In this document: piece by piece, positions 1 through 6,993 of the stretch
Layout: the number at the start of each line of letters is the position of its first letter
How positions within the stretch are numbered: position 1 is the stretch's first letter
Origin: Suilimivivens sp963650485
GTDB lineage: Bacteria; Bacillota; Clostridia; Lachnospirales; Lachnospiraceae
NCBI GenBank assembly: GCA_963650485.1
Contig: CAVJLN010000050.1
Span: 1-20,793 of the forward strand
Length of the DNA stretch: 20,793 nt
Direction of reading: 5' to 3'
The notes under the pieces: model-generated
The model's input: only the letters and a program-made list of their open reading frames with translations
What the model was told of the DNA's origin: nothing
Databases searched by the model: none
Program-made: the position numbers and the translations under genes

Positions 1-1
1 G

Positions 2-1141
2 CGTTCTATTGAGAGTGGAAGCTGCTCCGGCGCAAATGTATTAGTAATTAAAGATGGAGAAGAACAGGTTTATTGTGATTATGGTTATCGGGACATTACA
101 AATAAAACCCCGATGAGCCGGGATACGATCTTTCGTCTGTATTCCCAGAGCAAACCGGTAACGGCTGCAGCGACACTTTTGCTTGTTTCTCAGGGAAAAA
201 TTGATCTGGCATCAGCAATTGAAGATTATCTGCCGGAATTTAAGGATGGTCATGTGAATGAAAACGGAGTACGCAGAAGTGTACAACGTAAAATTACCAT
301 ACGGGATTTGTTAAATATGACCTCCGGACTTGCTTATCCGGATATGACTACCGAAGGCGGAAGGCAGAGTGATACTGTTTTCCGTGAAATTGATGATCGT
401 CTATACACTGATCATCCGATGACTACCAGAGAATTTGCACAGAAGATGGGAAAGATTGATCTTTGCTTTGAGCCCGGAGAGAAATTTATGTATGGAATTT
501 CTGCTGATATTCTGGGTGCTTTAATTGAAGTAGTTAGCGGAGAAAGCTTTGGAACCTTCTTGCAGAAGAATTTCTTTGATCCTCTGGAAATGAATGAAAC
601 CGGATTTTATGTATCGGCAGAGAATAGAAGCCGTCTTTCCAGAGTATATGAGGAAACTCCACAGGGGCTTATGGAAGTAAAGACGAATCATTTAGGACTT
701 CGTTATGAGAGAGATATTGCTCCTTCCTTTGAATCCGGTGGGGCAGGGCTGTGTTCTACTCTGGATGATTACAGTAAATTCGGTCAGATGCTAATGAATG
801 AAGGAATATATCAGGGCAGGAGAATTATGCCTGTACAGGCAGTTCGCTTTCTGCGTCATGGTGGTCTTACCAGAGAACAGATGCCGCAGCTTCATGAGGG
901 CTGGGACTGGATGAGTGGCTATACATACGGAAATCTGATGCGTGTCTGTGAAAATGAAAGTGAAACCTCCGTCTTTTCCTCCAAGGGAGAATATGGATGG
1001 GATGGATGGCTTGGAACCTTCTTTTCCAATGAACCGCAGCATGGTATCACATTGATTTTCGGTACACAGCAGATAGGCGTTGGCCGTACCGGTATTCTGG
1101 TTCGTGAGATTAAGAATATTGTGATGTCCGAGTTGGTATAG
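2..1141 (+). CDS. Serine beta-lactamase/esterase-fold hydrolase, 5' end outside window
   Basis: The reading frame is open from base 2, so the gene starts left of the window; the internal ATG at 113 is not the start because family-typical N-terminal sequence (GANVLVIKDGE, then YGYRDI) precedes it. The product belongs to the class C beta-lactamase/penicillin-binding-protein-like family (Pfam Beta-lactamase). The nucleophile motif is SQSK within LYSQSKPVTAAA. The second motif is a Tyr in MYGISADILGALIEVVSG, a form commoner in family VIII esterases and D-aminopeptidase-like members than in true beta-lactamases. A GEYGWDGWLGTFF stretch near the C-terminus stands where the third active-site motif is expected. 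Substrate cannot be inferred; ester, peptide or amide hydrolysis are all possible. No antibiotic-resistance role should be assumed. No neighbour helps with function. Confidence 0.85.
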   Translation, partial: RSIESGSCSGANVLVIKDGEEQVYCDYGYRDITNKTPMSRDTIFRLYSQSKPVTAAATLLLVSQGKIDLASAIEDYLPEFKDGHVNENGVRRSVQRKITIRDLLNMTSGLAYPDMTTEGGRQSDTVFREIDDRLYTDHPMTTREFAQKMGKIDLCFEPGEKFMYGISADILGALIEVVSGESFGTFLQKNFFDPLEMNETGFYVSAENRSRLSRVYEETPQGLMEVKTNHLGLRYERDIAPSFESGGAGLCSTLDDYSKFGQMLMNEGIYQGRRIMPVQAVRFLRHGGLTREQMPQLHEGWDWMSGYTYGNLMRVCENESETSVFSSKGEYGWDGWLGTFFSNEPQHGITLIFGTQQIGVGRTGILVREIKNIVMSELV

Positions 1142-1146
1142 AAAAT

Positions 1147-1208
1147 TGGTAACAATTCAGTCATTTCATGTCTGGCGTCTGCCTATAGAAATGATTGAAC
1201 TGTTACAA
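1147..1208. repeat. Imperfect palindrome, copy A of a GTAAC-ended hairpin family
   Basis: The left arm GTAACAATTCAGTCATTTC (1149-1167) pairs with the right arm at 1188-1206 (GAAATGATTGAACTGTTAC), 17 of 19 positions matching. The core GTAACnnTTCA recurs at the ends of two other intergenic palindromes in this window (10827-10885 and 14608-14670). It sits 6 bases after the hydrolase stop codon, so it could protect or end that transcript, but there is no clean T-run directly after the stem. Confidence 0.6.
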
Positions 1209-1239
1209 AAAATTTGTTACAAAAATTTAAAAAAAGGGG

Positions 1240-1268
1240 TTTACAAATTCTGATATATAAGATATACT
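1240..1268 (+). promoter_or_regulatory. Sigma-A-type promoter of the DUF3793-flavodoxin operon
   Basis: TTTACA (1240-1245) and TATACT (1263-1268) are separated by exactly 17 bases. Each hexamer differs from consensus by one base. Predicted transcription start is about 1275, at the first base of the downstream palindrome, which suggests repression by steric block. Confidence 0.7.
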
Positions 1269-1274
1269 GGCAAC

Positions 1275-1292
1275 AGTTAGTTAATACTAACT
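1275..1292. promoter_or_regulatory. Operator-like palindrome, box 1
   Basis: AGTTAG-N6-CTAACT, a perfect 6-bp-arm palindrome at the predicted transcription start. The GTTAG/CTAAC half-sites resemble those of DtxR/IdeR-MntR type metal-dependent repressors (known family consensus contains GGTTAG..CTAACC). A second copy with identical arms and spacing lies at 1339-1356. Identity of the regulator is inferred, not shown. Confidence 0.55.
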
Positions 1293-1306
1293 CAAAAGAA
1301 TCCTAC

Positions 1307-1330
1307 AAGCCACCGGATGGCTTTTCTTTT
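1307..1330 (+). terminator. Weak terminator-like hairpin in the operon leader
   Basis: AAGCCA (1307-1312), loop CCGGA, TGGCTT (1318-1323), then a run TTCTTTT to 1330. The stem is only 6 bp. It lies between the two operator-like boxes and downstream of the promoter at 1240-1268. It may end upstream read-through or act as an attenuator in the leader. Confidence 0.4.
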
Positions 1331-1338
1331 AAAAGTAT

Positions 1339-1356
1339 AGTTAGTTAAATCTAACT
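1339..1356. promoter_or_regulatory. Operator-like palindrome, box 2
   Basis: AGTTAG-N6-CTAACT again, centred 64 bp after box 1 and ending 6 bases before the GGAGG ribosome site (1363-1367) of the DUF3793 gene. The arms are identical to box 1 and the spacer is AT-only in both, which argues for one repressor binding twice. Confidence 0.5.
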
Positions 1357-1374
1357 TAGAATGGAGGAAGTGGC

Positions 1375-1968
1375 TTGAGCAGAGAAACGTGGGAAATTGT
1401 GCAGGAGAGTGGAATTAAAAATGTAGAGATCCAGCTTGCACTTCAATGTGCGCCTCTGATTGCAGGATTAAAAATATCGAATCTGTTTCAGATATCCATA
1501 GAGGATTACATGCAGGTTTTAAAGATCTTAAAAAACAGTAATATTATGATTTATCCTCTTGGGGTAAAAGGAAATACGATTGCATTGCTTTTATACCGGA
1601 AGAGATCACTTGAAGGGTATCTCGATCAGGAAAAAGTAAAAGAATTATTAGAAGAATTTGGTTATTCCTGTACTTCGTTAAAGGAAATTTTAGTAACCTT
1701 CCGGAAACATTATCAGGAATATCTTCAAAAGAAACTTCCTTTTCCACATGAAATCGGGTTTCTGCTTGGCTATCCACCGGAGGATGTGGAAGGCTTTATC
1801 CGCAACAACGGACAGAAGTTCTTATGTGTCGGAGAATGGAAGGTATATGAGAATTCAAAGGCAAAGCAGAAACTTTTCCAGAAATATGATTATACCAGAG
1901 AAAATCTGATACAGCTCCTGTCATGTGGAATCCGTATGGATCAGATCGTGAATATTATGGGTGCATAA
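1375..1968 (+). CDS. DUF3793 family protein
   Basis: 197-residue protein of unknown biochemical function. It shows the features of the DUF3793 family: an early VEIQLALQCAPLIAGLK stretch, a central ALLLYRKRSLEGYL segment, and the FPHEIGFLLGYPPEDVEGFI motif near residues 140-160 followed by a VGEWKVY segment. No signal peptide or membrane segment is visible, so it is probably cytoplasmic. The start is a TTG at 1375, chosen because GGAGG at 1363-1367 lies 7 bases upstream and no ATG fits. In Firmicutes this family is often found next to flavodoxin or Feo iron-transport genes; here it is followed by a flavodoxin gene after 88 bases. Two metalloregulator-like boxes precede it, so expression under iron or manganese limitation is a reasonable inference. 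Function remains unknown. Confidence 0.8.
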   Translation: MSRETWEIVQESGIKNVEIQLALQCAPLIAGLKISNLFQISIEDYMQVLKILKNSNIMIYPLGVKGNTIALLLYRKRSLEGYLDQEKVKELLEEFGYSCTSLKEILVTFRKHYQEYLQKKLPFPHEIGFLLGYPPEDVEGFIRNNGQKFLCVGEWKVYENSKAKQKLFQKYDYTRENLIQLLSCGIRMDQIVNIMGA

Positions 1969-2056
1969 ACAAGTTCAAAACGGTAATGATGAAATTCAGA
2001 TTATGCAGCCAAAGATAATAAAAATTAAAAGGAATGATAAGAAAGGAATCAGAATT

Positions 2057-2488
2057 ATGGATAAGATATATGTAATTTTCTGGACACAGGGTGGAAATAC
2101 CCAGGCAATGGCAGAGGCTGTTGCAGAAGGAATCCGCGAAGGCGGTAAGGAAGCGGAAGTAACCTATGTAGGAAGCGTCAGCGCTGATGTTTTAAAGGAT
2201 CAGCCGGTATTTGCATTAGGATGTCCTGCAATGGGAGCTGAGGTTTTAGAGGAAAGTGAAATGGAACCCTTTGTTGCTGAGGTTGAAACTTTCGCAGCAG
2301 GAAAGAAAATTGGATTGTTCGGCTCCTATGGATGGGGCGATGGTGAATGGATGCGTGACTGGGTAGACCGTATGAACGGTGCCGGTGCAACCGTTGTCGG
2401 CGGCGAAGGCGTGATCTGCCAGGAAGCTCCGGACGATGAAGCAGTAAGCAACTGTAAAGCACTTGGCAAGCAGCTTGCCGCATTATAA
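2057..2488 (+). CDS. Short-chain flavodoxin
   Basis: 143-residue FMN-binding electron carrier, the usual size of short-chain flavodoxins. The phosphate-binding loop follows the first strand: YVIFWTQGGNTQAMAE, with T10-QGG-N14-T15 in place of the classic TGNT form. The LGCPAMGAEVLEESEMEPF and LFGSYGWGDGEWMRDW segments match the isoalloxazine-contact loops. The frame stays open back to 1961, but the start at ATG 2057 is preferred: GAAAGGA lies about 9 bases upstream and the extra N-terminal sequence is not flavodoxin-like. It is probably co-transcribed with the DUF3793 gene and ends at the terminator at 2533-2568. Flavodoxins commonly replace ferredoxin when iron is scarce, which agrees with the operator-like boxes upstream. 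Confidence 0.92.
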   Translation: MDKIYVIFWTQGGNTQAMAEAVAEGIREGGKEAEVTYVGSVSADVLKDQPVFALGCPAMGAEVLEESEMEPFVAEVETFAAGKKIGLFGSYGWGDGEWMRDWVDRMNGAGATVVGGEGVICQEAPDDEAVSNCKALGKQLAAL

Positions 2489-2532
2489 ATCAGTCATATT
2501 CTTAATACTCTTAATAAAATCATAAACCTAAG

Positions 2533-2568
2533 AAAACCGGCTGTCTGATGATTCAGACAGCCGGTTTT
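2533..2568. terminator. Strong bidirectional terminator
   Basis: A perfect 16-bp stem, AAAACCGGCTGTCTGA (2533-2548) with its complement at 2553-2568 and a TGAT loop. The A-run on one side and T-run on the other let it serve both the flavodoxin operon (plus) and the convergent ATPase gene (minus). A smaller hairpin, TACTGC/GCAGTA at 2578-2594, follows. Confidence 0.85.
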
Positions 2569-2668
2569 CGTTGCCAGTACTGCTCTGTGCAGTATTTGTT
2601 TCCGGTAATTATCGCTTTTGTCAATGCATATGAGAAACAATTCAATAAATAATTTTTGAGTTAAATTT

Positions 2669-4036
2669 CTATGAATTCTGACTAAGAGAGGAAAGATCAA
2701 TCTCATAAATCATTTGTTCCGGTTCTTTTTGTTGTTGAAAAAACATGACCATATACCATGGAAGGTACAAAATTCCATTTTCTACTTCTATATTGGATTT
2801 TGAAAAAACAATGCAATGCTCAAATTTCCATTGTTCTGTCAGCATGGCATGATTCATGGCAGGATGCTTTTTAAAGTCCTTCCCGGATTTAATTTCCAAA
2901 AGTTCTGTGGACAGACCTTTTTGTAATACAAAATCAAGTTCTCCGACCTTCTTTGAATCAAAATAATGCAGTTCAAACCCATTGGACTTCAGGTTTTGCG
3001 CAAATGCATTTTCTAAAATACTTCCCATATTGATATCTACATTTCCCATGAGAAGGTCAAACTGGATATTTTCCATGCAGGAGGCACAAAGCAGTCCTAC
3101 ATCATTCATATACAGCTTAAACAGATTTCTTTTTTCATTTAACTGTAAGGGAGCCTGTGGTTCTGTCACATTATAACAAGGAAGTGCGACTCCTGCATCT
3201 GCAAGCCAGTTGAAGCTGTCTTCATAGCGCAAAATTCTGGCATCCGGATGAATACTGTTTATTTTAAATCTTCTGTTTTTTTCGTTAAGTTGTGCAGAAA
3301 TACTGTCAAATATGGCTTTAATTTTTATCTTTTCATTTTCTGATGCATATCTGGCAATATCCAGCCGATACAGATCTAGGATGCTTCTCTGATTTTGAAT
3401 TACTTTTGCAATATCATGTGTATCAACATAAATTTGTACATTTTGTGGCATTCCGCCTACTACCAGATAACTGTAAAAGAGTTTACACAAGGTTTCATGT
3501 ACTGTTTCCGATACTTTTTCTTTACGTTCATAACATTCTCTGAGATAGAAAATGGTTTGTTCCTGTACTCCGTTTGCCCATAAATATTCTTCGAAATCAA
3601 GAGGATACATGGAAAGCATTTGTTCAAAGCCTACAGGATAGGATTTAATATCTTTATATCTTACTCCAAGTAATGATCCGGATTCTATATAGTCGAATCT
3701 TCCATCTTCGACCAGAAATTTAATTGCAGAACGTATCTCCGGACACTCCTGTATTTCATCAAATAAGATCAGGGTTTTTCCAACCTCCAGAGGTTTTTGG
3801 AGATAAGCGGTCATATTTGTTATAATTTCATCTGCAGTCAGTTTCCCACTGAAAATATCTGCTGCTTTTTTATCTGTTACAAAATTGATTTCAGCAAAGT
3901 GTTCATATTCATTTTTACCAAATTCACGGATGAGAGTGGTCTTTCCAATCTGCCTTGCACCTATGATACATAATGCTTTTCCACTAGTTCCATTTTTCCA
4001 TTTTAAAAGATCCTGATAGGCTTTTCGTCTTAACAT
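2669..4036 (-). CDS. AAA ATPase with C-terminal DUF4143 (PD-(D/E)xK-like) domain
   Basis: 455-residue P-loop ATPase of the AAA_14/DUF4143 type. Walker A is GARQIGKTT (residues 26-34) and Walker B is TLILFDEIQ (88-96). The C-terminal third resembles a PD-(D/E)xK nuclease core: GELDF (D368) followed by LLEIKSGKD (E380, K382). The middle YPLDFEEYLW and VVGGMPQNVQ motifs are typical of this family. Cellular role is not established for the family; members are abundant and multicopy in gut anaerobes and are sometimes linked to mobile or defence regions. The start CAT at 4034-4036 has GGGGGA 7 bases upstream on the minus strand. It runs divergently from the HTH/HipA-like pair and shares a 240-base intergenic region that holds repeated TAACATTTTTC motifs. 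Confidence 0.85.
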   Translation of the reverse strand: MLRRKAYQDLLKWKNGTSGKALCIIGARQIGKTTLIREFGKNEYEHFAEINFVTDKKAADIFSGKLTADEIITNMTAYLQKPLEVGKTLILFDEIQECPEIRSAIKFLVEDGRFDYIESGSLLGVRYKDIKSYPVGFEQMLSMYPLDFEEYLWANGVQEQTIFYLRECYERKEKVSETVHETLCKLFYSYLVVGGMPQNVQIYVDTHDIAKVIQNQRSILDLYRLDIARYASENEKIKIKAIFDSISAQLNEKNRRFKINSIHPDARILRYEDSFNWLADAGVALPCYNVTEPQAPLQLNEKRNLFKLYMNDVGLLCASCMENIQFDLLMGNVDINMGSILENAFAQNLKSNGFELHYFDSKKVGELDFVLQKGLSTELLEIKSGKDFKKHPAMNHAMLTEQWKFEHCIVFSKSNIEVENGILYLPWYMVMFFQQQKEPEQMIYEIDLSSLSQNS

Positions 4037-4077
4037 CTGTTGTCCCCCAAATGTTATTTATATTGAATACTTTATTA

Positions 4078-4173
4078 GTGTAACATTTTTCCATTGATTT
4101 TAGAAGTAAATTGTAACATAATTCATAACATTTTTCTTTACTTTTTCATAGCGTTTTGTAACATTTTTCTTTA
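4078..4173. repeat. Four TAACAT direct repeats between divergent genes
   Basis: TAACATTTTTC begins at 4081, 4126 and 4159; a partial copy, TAACATAATTC, begins at 4114. Successive spacings are 33, 12 and 33 bases. Three copies carry a G or T before the A-rich core (TGTAACAT). The block lies upstream of both divergent genes and could bind a regulator of the ATPase gene, but AT-rich drift is not excluded. Confidence 0.45.
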
Positions 4174-4198
4174 AAATAGGATTACAGGTAAAGAAATA

Positions 4199-4227
4199 TT
4201 GACAGAACTGTTTACAACCATTAAAAT
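4199..4227 (+). promoter_or_regulatory. Promoter of the HTH/HipA-like operon
   Basis: TTGACA (4199-4204), 17-base spacer, TAAAAT (4222-4227). The -35 hexamer is perfect consensus. Predicted start is near 4234, giving a leader of about 46 bases before ATG 4280. Confidence 0.75.
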
Positions 4228-4266
4228 GAGGGCAAAATAGATATAAAAACACTTATTTTAATGGTT
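4216..4266. promoter_or_regulatory. Perfect 12-bp inverted repeat, probable autoregulatory operator
   Basis: AACCATTAAAAT (4216-4227) and ATTTTAATGGTT (4255-4266) are exact complements separated by 27 bases. The left arm covers the -10 hexamer; the right arm ends 3 bases before the GGAGGA ribosome site. Since the left arm lies upstream of the predicted transcript start, this is best read as a DNA operator for the HTH protein encoded next, as in other HipB-like autoregulated operons. Confidence 0.6.
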
Positions 4267-4279
4267 TTTGGAGGAACAC

Positions 4280-4828
4280 ATGAAAGAAAAATTATTTGCA
4301 ATACCTGAGTATACAACTGCAGAGGATATTAAGAATTTACGTAAGCGTTTGAAGTTGACACAGAAGGAATTTGCAGAGTTGATTTGTTGTGGAAAATCAA
4401 CAATAGAGCGTTGGGAAACCAATAAGGAGGTTATAAAAGGTCCGGTGGTTTTACTGCTTCAGATGCTGGAACAATATCCGGACTATCCAAAGCAGCTACA
4501 GATTCCCCCAAGAGAATATCCACTCAGACTCTGGTATATGTATCAGCACAAGCCCTGTACATTGATTGATGTAAATGAAATGGAACAAAAAGTTCATATT
4601 ATTAATTATACTGATAATCTCATGTTCAGGGCATTTGGAATGACAGAGAATCCGGATTACAAAATGTATGAAGAATTTCTGGAATCCAGATGTTTTCCGG
4701 CTGGCAGGGATAAGATGAAACTGGTATTAAAAGATCTGGATCTTCCATTTTATGATCCCCTGATGATCATAGAAAAGACGGCAGGGAAAATGGCAGAGGA
4801 TGATTTTTGGATACAGATAGAACGTTAG
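4280..4828 (+). CDS. HTH protein with HipS-like C-terminal domain (antitoxin-like)
   Basis: 182-residue protein. Residues 16-60 form an Xre-type helix-turn-helix (IKNLRKRLKLTQKEFAELI, then STIERWETNK). The rest is not a simple linker: from about residue 85 it carries a CTLIDVNEMEQKVHII strand pair and then FLESRCFPAGRDKMKLVL with YDPLMIIEKTAGKMAEDDFW. This pattern resembles the N-terminal subdomain of HipA proteins (the FxExLLPEG..R and YDPxxLL region), which exists as the separate antitoxin HipS in HipBST systems. ATG 4280 is preferred over an in-frame TTG at 4268 because GGAGGA (4270-4275) lies between them. The kinase gene follows 19 bases later. Antitoxin and repressor roles are inferred from domain content and operator layout. 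Confidence 0.75.
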   Translation: MKEKLFAIPEYTTAEDIKNLRKRLKLTQKEFAELICCGKSTIERWETNKEVIKGPVVLLLQMLEQYPDYPKQLQIPPREYPLRLWYMYQHKPCTLIDVNEMEQKVHIINYTDNLMFRAFGMTENPDYKMYEEFLESRCFPAGRDKMKLVLKDLDLPFYDPLMIIEKTAGKMAEDDFWIQIER

Positions 4829-4847
4829 ATTTAAATGAGGAAATGAT

Positions 4848-5687
4848 ATGGTAGAGCTTTTTGAGCAGGACGAAAGAAAGAATAACAGACAATCTTCCAA
4901 AGGAAATCAGTTAAAATGGAACAATAACGGAATATGGTATAAAGCAGACTATACCGGATATGAGGGACTTGCAGAATATATGGTATCGCATCTCCTGTTG
5001 AAATCATCGTTGCGTCAGGATGAGTTTGTTCTATATGAACCTGAACAGATCAGATATAAGGACACTGTTTATTCTGGTGTGAAGAGCAATGATTTTCAGG
5101 AAAAAGACTGGCAGTTGATTACGCTGGAGAGATTATTTAAGACTTTCTTTGGGCAGAGTCTTTATCAGTCCATTTTTAAAATTTCAGATCCTGAGAAAAG
5201 ACTGATCTTTCTGGTGGAACAAATAGAACGTATTACGAACCTTCGGAATTTTGGCATATATATAAATAAATTGTTTACGATAGATGCTTTTTTTCTGAAT
5301 GAAGACAGGCATACCCATAATATTGCTCTCCTGATGAATAAAGACGGAAGATTTGCTTATAGTCCGATTTTTGATCATGGAGCAGGATTGCTGGCGGATA
5401 CATCATTAGATTATCCGTTGGGGAAGGATGTATATCTTCAGATAAAAGAAGTCCGGGCAAAAACGATCAGTGCGGATTTTGATGAGCAGCTTGATCTGTC
5501 AGAAAAGCTATATGGAAATCATTTGAAGTTTCATTTTCGGACAAAGGATGTAAGTGATTTACTTGATGAAATCAGTATATATTCTCAGGAAGAGAAAGAC
5601 CGGGTAAGAGATATTCTTCTTTCCCAGATGAAGAAGTATGCGTATTTATTTGATAATAGTTTAGTTAATTGTTCTTTGTTTAAATAA
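4848..5687 (+). CDS. HipA/HipT-like serine/threonine kinase (toxin-like)
   Basis: 279 residues, much shorter than full-length HipA (about 440) and close to HipT-sized kinase cores. The ATP-site lysine is probably K32 in WYKADYTGYEGLAEY, after a serine/glycine loop QSSKGNQ. The catalytic loop is LNEDRHTHN (D153, N158), matching the D-x4-N spacing of HipA, and the metal-binding Asp is D176 in IFDHGAGLL. The N-terminal subdomain of HipA is absent and appears instead as the tail of the preceding HTH protein. ATG 4848 has GAGG at 4837-4840. HipA-family toxins phosphorylate aminoacyl-tRNA synthetases such as GltX or TrpS; the target here is unknown. The alternative is a HipA-related kinase with a non-toxic role. 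Confidence 0.8.
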   Translation: MVELFEQDERKNNRQSSKGNQLKWNNNGIWYKADYTGYEGLAEYMVSHLLLKSSLRQDEFVLYEPEQIRYKDTVYSGVKSNDFQEKDWQLITLERLFKTFFGQSLYQSIFKISDPEKRLIFLVEQIERITNLRNFGIYINKLFTIDAFFLNEDRHTHNIALLMNKDGRFAYSPIFDHGAGLLADTSLDYPLGKDVYLQIKEVRAKTISADFDEQLDLSEKLYGNHLKFHFRTKDVSDLLDEISIYSQEEKDRVRDILLSQMKKYAYLFDNSLVNCSLFK

Positions 5688-5726
5688 ACAGGCAAAGTAT
5701 TATACTGCGTAATATTGCAAAATCAG

Positions 5727-5770
5727 GAAACTATATGCTAACATCAAAGCATATAGTTTCTTTAGATTTC
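5727..5770 (+). terminator. AT-rich hairpin after the HipA-like gene
   Basis: GAAACTATATGCT (5727-5739) and AGCATATAGTTTC (5748-5760) are perfect 13-bp arms with an 8-base loop, followed by TTTAGATTTC. It may end the kinase transcript. A weak promoter-like pair (TTGCAA 5715-5720, TAACAT 5739-5744) overlaps it, so it could instead be an operator for the downstream araR gene. Confidence 0.5.
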
Positions 5771-5783
5771 GGGGTTATATATC

Positions 5784-6944
5784 ATGGAACAAAAGCAGTT
5801 AAAATATTCGAAGTTAATGGAAGATTTAAGGGAGAAGATGATGTCGGGAGAAATTCAGGCAGGAGATAAGCTTCCTTCGGAAAATGAATTATCAGCGCAG
5901 TATCAGGTCAGCAGGCAGACGGTGCGCAAGGCTCTTTCGGTGCTTCAGAATGAAGGCTATATTTATGCAGAGCATGGGAGGGGAACCTTCTGTTCCGAGC
6001 GGGTCTTACATACGGGACATTCCCATAATATTGCGGTAGTTACCACATATCTGTCGGATTATATTTTCCCACGGGTAATCGGAGGAATTGATAAGGTACT
6101 GACGGAGCAGGGCTACAGTATCATTCTGAAAAATACGAGAAATTCCAGAAGTCAGGAGGCAAGATGCTTAGAAGAGCTTTTACAGAAGGATATAGACGGA
6201 ATCATTATCGAGCCGAGCAAAAGTCAGATTTACTGTAAACATACCCACCTGTATGAGAAGCTGGAGGAGTATGGCATTCCCTATGTGTTTATCCAGGGAT
6301 GCTTTGCAACCATGAAAGAAAAACCCAAGGTGCTCATGGATGATGCCAGGGGCGGTTATCTTATTACGAAGTATCTGATTGATACAGGGCATAAGTCGAT
6401 CATTGGTGTGTTTAAGTCGGATGATATTCAGGGGCAGAATCGGCATAAGGGATATGTAAAGGCGCTGCAGGAAGCCGGGATTCCTTATGAACCGGATCAT
6501 GTGATCTGGTTTTATACGGAGGATCGTGCCATTCATCCGTATGAGGCCATTAAGCAGATGGCAGAAAGCGGAGTACCGATGGATGGGGTTGTCTGTTATA
6601 ATGACCAGATTGCCATGAAGGTGATTCAGGGTCTTACTGCTGCCGGGAAAAAGGTTCCTTCCGATGTATCCGTAACCGGGTATGACAATTCCTACATAGC
6701 GAACAATGGAGGACTGCAGTTGACAACCATTGTTCATCCCCAGGAAAAACTGGGAGAAATGGCAGCAGAATTATTGCTTCAGCTGATTCATCATCAGGAA
6801 TATGGGAATCACTTGTCAGATGACTATGGAAAAGAAAAGTTGAAGGAATCAGTTCATACCGATATTCTGATTGCACCGGAACTGGTAGTCGGAAATTCCT
6901 GTATACCCAGGGATTATCACAATTCTGCAAATTTCATTGCGTAG
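5784..6944 (+). CDS. araR: AraR, GntR-LacI hybrid arabinose repressor
   Basis: 386-residue regulator with the AraR architecture: a GntR winged helix-turn-helix at about residues 8-72 (LPSENELSAQYQVSRQTVRKAL, then GYIYAEHGRGTF) joined to a LacI/periplasmic-binding-protein-like effector domain (about 82-370; VIGGIDKVLTEQGYSIIL, DGIIIEPSKSQ, GVVCYNDQIAMKVIQGL, VTGYDNS). In Bacillus subtilis AraR represses arabinose genes and is released by L-arabinose. Here it heads the arabinose locus and is followed by a two-component pair after 49 bases. The start ATG 5784 has only a weak GGGG ribosome site. No perfect AraR palindrome was found; the best partial match is CACGTACA at 15814-15821, before araA. 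The effector is inferred from the locus. Confidence 0.88.
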   Translation: MEQKQLKYSKLMEDLREKMMSGEIQAGDKLPSENELSAQYQVSRQTVRKALSVLQNEGYIYAEHGRGTFCSERVLHTGHSHNIAVVTTYLSDYIFPRVIGGIDKVLTEQGYSIILKNTRNSRSQEARCLEELLQKDIDGIIIEPSKSQIYCKHTHLYEKLEEYGIPYVFIQGCFATMKEKPKVLMDDARGGYLITKYLIDTGHKSIIGVFKSDDIQGQNRHKGYVKALQEAGIPYEPDHVIWFYTEDRAIHPYEAIKQMAESGVPMDGVVCYNDQIAMKVIQGLTAAGKKVPSDVSVTGYDNSYIANNGGLQLTTIVHPQEKLGEMAAELLLQLIHHQEYGNHLSDDYGKEKLKESVHTDILIAPELVVGNSCIPRDYHNSANFIA

Positions 6945-6978
6945 TTGTTTTTAAAGTGGTGTAATGGAAATGATTACA
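6937..6978 (+). promoter_or_regulatory. Possible promoter and overlapping cre-like palindrome before the two-component genes
   Basis: TTGCGT (6937-6942), 17 bases, then TGTAAT (6960-6965) with an upstream TG (6957-6958) forming an extended -10. Overlapping the predicted start is TGGAAATGATTACA (6965-6978), which matches the CcpA cre consensus except for a T where the central CG is expected. The same bases form TGTAAT-N7-ATTACA (6960-6978). Both readings are plausible; neither is proven. Confidence 0.4.
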
Positions 6979-6993
6979 TAGAGGGGGAGAGTC

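Noticed and set aside
2494..2706. Minus-strand open frame over the terminator at 2533-2568
   Set aside because: It translates through the terminator stem, lacks a ribosome site and overlaps the end of the ATPase gene.
4268..4279. TTG start for the HTH protein
   Set aside because: The TTG overlaps the preceding half of the ribosome-site region, while ATG 4280 has GGAGGA directly upstream.
6180..6737. 185-codon minus-strand open frame within araR
   Set aside because: Fully antisense to a well-supported gene, with a low-complexity composition typical of shadow frames and no recognisable motifs.
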